Below are positions 61,933 through 64,000 of a DNA stretch of 64,000 bases, piece by piece; within the stretch, counting starts at the first letter, position 1, and each line of letters starts with the position of its first letter. The position numbers and the translations under genes were made by a program. The notes below the pieces were generated by a model. That model saw nothing but the letters and a program-made list of their open reading frames with translations. It did not search any database and was not told the origin of the DNA. This DNA is from Marivita geojedonensis (GTDB lineage Bacteria > Pseudomonadota > Alphaproteobacteria > Rhodobacterales > Rhodobacteraceae): assembly GCF_002115805.1 (NCBI RefSeq), contig NZ_JFKC01000002.1:186001-250000 (forward strand). The letters are read 5' to 3'.

Positions 61933-62801
61933 GTAAAAAGCAAGACGACGATCTTGATTACGAAACCACCGGTCACGAGTGGGACGGGATCAAGGAATAC
62001 AACAAGCCCCTGCCGCGCTGGTGGCTGTGGACCTTCTACGCAACCATCGTCTGGGGTGTGCTTTACACGATTGCCTATCCCGCGTGGCCGGGCATCAAGG
62101 AAGCCACACCGGGTATCCTCGGGTTCTCGACCCGGGCGCAGGTCGCGGAAGACATCGCCCGTTTCGAAGATGCCAACTCGGGCATCAACGCACAGCTGGC
62201 GTCCGTCGAACTGACCGAGATTGCGCAGGATGCCGATCTCAACCAGTACGCTCAGAACGCGGGCGCTGCGGTTTTCCGCACATGGTGCGCGCAGTGCCAC
62301 GGCTCGGGTGCCGCCGGTGCCAAAGGCTATCCGAACCTGCTGGACGATGACTGGCTCTGGGGCGGTGACATCGAGGCGATCCACGCCACGATTTCCCACG
62401 GTATCCGCAACGAGGAAGACCCGGATGCCCGGTATTCCGAGATGCCTGCCTTCGGCGAAATGCTGGCTGAGGAAGAGATCAGCCAGGTGGTCAACTACGT
62501 GATGTCGCTCTCGGGTGAAGCGCAGGACGCTTCCCTGGTGGCAGCCGGTGAAACCGTCTTCCTCGACAACTGTGCCGCATGTCACATGGACGATGGGACG
62601 GGTGATCGCTGGCAAGGTGCACCGAACCTGACCGATGCGATCTGGCTCTATGGCGGGGATTACGAGACCCTGAAAGAGACGGTGACCTATTCGCGCTTTG
62701 GTGTGATGCCGCCGTGGACAGACCGCTTGACCGAGGCCGAGATCCGCGCCGTTGCAAGCTATGTGCACGGTCTCGGTGGGGGTGAAGCTCCGGTCGAATG
62801 A
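61929..62801 (+). CDS. ccoP: cbb3-type cytochrome c oxidase subunit III (di-heme)
   Basis: 290 residues. N-terminal [27 protein letters not shown] region (about 5-32, family mark), one anchor helix (about 33-55), and two cytochrome c domains with heme motifs [10 protein letters not shown] (about 118-127) and [10 protein letters not shown] (about 214-223). Takes electrons from the bc1 complex/cytochrome c. No ccoGHIS genes follow; the operon ends in strong hairpins. Confidence 0.97.
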   Translation: MSKKQDDDLDYETTGHEWDGIKEYNKPLPRWWLWTFYATIVWGVLYTIAYPAWPGIKEATPGILGFSTRAQVAEDIARFEDANSGINAQLASVELTEIAQDADLNQYAQNAGAAVFRTWCAQCHGSGAAGAKGYPNLLDDDWLWGGDIEAIHATISHGIRNEEDPDARYSEMPAFGEMLAEEEISQVVNYVMSLSGEAQDASLVAAGETVFLDNCAACHMDDGTGDRWQGAPNLTDAIWLYGGDYETLKETVTYSRFGVMPPWTDRLTEAEIRAVASYVHGLGGGEAPVE

Positions 62802-62816
62802 TCTGATAAAAGGCTA

Positions 62817-62898
62817 CCTTCTGGCCTTCGGGCCAGAAGGGAAAGCGCCGGTCGCCTCTTTCTGTTCGCGCGTTTCGAGGCACCGGCGCTTTTATTTT
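62817..62898. terminator. Double hairpin terminator of ccoNOQP
   Basis: CCTTCTGGCC-ttcg-GGCCAGAAGG (62817-62840, a stable TTCG-loop stem) is followed by a 16-base stem, AAAGCGCCGGT...ACCGGCGCTTT with one bulged C (62842-62892), then TATTTTG. Ends the oxidase operon. Confidence 0.85.
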
Positions 62899-62905
62899 GT
62901 CCGGC

Positions 62906-63007
62906 TCATTGCCAGCTGCGACCGCGCCATGGCCACCGCCTTGCGCGGTTTTTTGTGGATGGGCCGTGCCAGATGTGCGGCGGTTGGTATATCACCGGGT
63001 CAATCAT
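62906..63007 (-). CDS. Possible small ORF 2 (33 residues)
   Basis: Reads MIDPVIYQPPHIWHGPSTKN then an Arg/Trp-rich end. Its ATG overlaps the TGA of the small ORF upstream (ATGA), and GGAGG lies 10 bases before it. No family recognised. Evidence is only start signal and coupling; it may not be real. Confidence 0.3.
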   Translation of the reverse strand: MIDPVIYQPPHIWHGPSTKNRARRWPWRGRSWQ

Positions 63008-63144
63008 CTCCAATCCTCCCAGCGTTTCGGTCCTGCGGGTCCCCGCAGGTCTTCGCGGTACCACGATTTGGGGATCGACGTGTGATGCCGGGGCGCCGAA
63101 ACGCCGCTTGCGCGAAGGAATGTTTTTGCAAATGTGGTGAACAT
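63004..63144 (-). CDS. Possible small ORF 1 (46 residues)
   Basis: Reads MFTTFAKTFLRASGVSAPRH and ends GPAGPKRWEDWR. A clear ribosome site AGGAG stands six bases before the ATG. Basic N-terminus, Trp/Arg-rich C-terminus. It is divergent from the LysR gene and overlaps a second small ORF. No family recognised. Confidence 0.4.
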   Translation of the reverse strand: MFTTFAKTFLRASGVSAPRHHTSIPKSWYREDLRGPAGPKRWEDWR

Positions 63145-63242
63145 ATCGGGCTCCTGACTTTGCTGTGTTTCTGCGCTCATACTTGCGTTTTCAGGCGATC
63201 GATGCGACTCAGGGATAAATTCACAACGTAAGTTGATCTTAC

Positions 63243-64000
63243 ATGATTGATTGGTCCCGGCTCCCGTCCCTCTCGGCCCTTCGTGCGTTTTGCGCCTTTG
63301 TTCAGACCGGATCAGTCACCAAGGCCGGTGCTGCGCTGAACGTCAGCCATGCAGCGATTTCACAGCAGTTGCGCAGCCTCGAGAACCATGTCGGGACGCC
63401 ACTGTTCGACCGATCGAGCCGGGCGCTCGAACTCACCGATGAGGGGCGTCACCTCGCCCGCGCGCTGGAGGATGGGTTCAGCCGGATATCGTCCGGTGTC
63501 GAAGCGCTGACCAATGCGGATGCACAGCGACCGCTCAACGTTGGGTGCACCCCGACATTTGCCAGCGCCTGGCTGATGCCGCGTCTGGCTGGATTCCAGG
63601 CGGAGCATCCGGGTATCGATATGATCGTAAGCCCAAGCCCGAGCCTGACTGACCCGTCCCCCGGCGGAATCGACGTGGCGATCCGCTATGGCACATGTGG
63701 CTGGGCGGGGTTGGAGTGCGAGCGGTTGCTGGACTCGCCTCTGGTCGTCATTGGTGCGCCGTCTCTGTTCAAAGGCAAGACGCCGTCTGAACCCCGTGAT
63801 CTGATCGCGTATCCTTGGCTCGAAGAACTGGGGACTACGGAATCCTCGGCATGGCTCACCCAGCATGGGCTGGCGGAGGCGAAGGTTCGCTCGCGCACGC
63901 ACGTACCGGGCAACCTCATGCTCGACGGGGCGAGAAACGGGCAGGGGGTGGCGGTCTCGACCCGAATCGCTGTGGCCGAAGACCTTTCTGCCGGACGCCT
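63243..64000 (+). CDS. LysR family regulator (GcvA-like), cut by window end
   Basis: 252 residues visible with no stop. MIDWSRLPSLSALRAFCAFV opens a winged helix (GSVTKAGAALNVSHAAISQQLRSLENHVG region, about 23-51) and a LysR substrate domain follows (PLNVGCTPTFASAWLMPRLAGFQ region, from ~97). The SLSALRAFCAF start and SHAAISQQLRSLE helix are typical of the GcvA/AmpR branch. It is divergent from the small ORFs. The C-terminal ~45 residues are outside the window. Confidence 0.9.
   Translation, partial: MIDWSRLPSLSALRAFCAFVQTGSVTKAGAALNVSHAAISQQLRSLENHVGTPLFDRSSRALELTDEGRHLARALEDGFSRISSGVEALTNADAQRPLNVGCTPTFASAWLMPRLAGFQAEHPGIDMIVSPSPSLTDPSPGGIDVAIRYGTCGWAGLECERLLDSPLVVIGAPSLFKGKTPSEPRDLIAYPWLEELGTTESSAWLTQHGLAEAKVRSRTHVPGNLMLDGARNGQGVAVSTRIAVAEDLSAGR

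Noticed and set aside
62752-63231. Plus-strand 159-codon frame after ccoP
   Set aside because: It starts inside ccoP in another frame, crosses the terminator hairpins and has no recognisable protein features.

Overview
The window reads as a high-GC chromosomal segment of an alphaproteobacterium of the Rhodobacteraceae (Roseobacter-like). Supporting signs are the 41-residue single-cysteine bL36, DUF4170, TIGR02300 and TIGR01459 family proteins, a PetP/PetR regulator pair, an xseB-ispA-dxs block, ccoNOQP behind FNR-type boxes, and two tRNAs with encoded CCA. Coding is dense on both strands. I see no phage, insertion sequence, integrase or CRISPR array; this is core or shell genome with some accessory inserts.

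Layout. 0-7 kb: a peptidoglycan-binding repeat protein (5' end outside the window), a DUF4389 protein, rpmJ, tRNA-Val, an N-formylglutamate amidohydrolase, a lipid A/Kdo operon (DUF4170, a divergent WaaA-like protein, LpxK), and an SDR/crotonase pair. 7-20 kb: DUF2125, GNAT, SDR, a UbiH-type hydroxylase divergent from an amidase, an aminotransferase next to ftsK and lolA, a small four-helix membrane protein, and a cupin divergent from a LysR regulator. 20-30 kb: SLT-type lipoprotein divergent from hspQ, threonine aldolase/YcgN/ribF, a MaoC hydratase with a nested dyad in front, a HAD phosphatase, family II pyrophosphatase, and a capsule-export pair (KpsE/KpsT-like) with a sulfotransferase.

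30-36 kb: a complete polyamine-type ABC importer whose two permeases are unusually enlarged and whose operon holds a DUF1330 gene and intra-operon hairpins. 36-44 kb: ilvE, petP-petR, histone-deacetylase-like amidohydrolase, xseB-ispA-dxs (isoprenoid precursors), exoD, an epimerase-like protein, a class II aldolase and a VOC protein. 45-47 kb: AMP nucleosidase and HU. 47-54 kb: a full Mrp antiporter operon (A to G) led by a tandem universal stress protein and facing a divergent OxyR-like regulator without the redox cysteines. 54-59 kb: an asparagine-synthetase-like protein, tRNA-Ala, TIGR02300, a YgjP-type metallopeptidase, a GntR/FCD regulator and a universal stress protein. 59-64 kb: ccoNOQP (cbb3 oxidase) with two FNR-type boxes shared with the stress-protein gene, then two possible small genes and a LysR gene cut by the window end.

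Working together: the region combines envelope assembly (LpxK/WaaA-like, LolA, FtsK, capsule export), energy and ion homeostasis (cbb3 oxidase, Mrp, pyrophosphatase) and their control by oxygen and possibly stress. The points most worth follow-up are the WaaA-like protein that has lost the canonical acidic motifs, the OxyR-like regulator/stress protein/Mrp unit, the enlarged ABC permeases, the repeated hairpin elements at gene ends, and the small ORF pair behind ccoP. All family calls are from reading the sequence; no database search was run.
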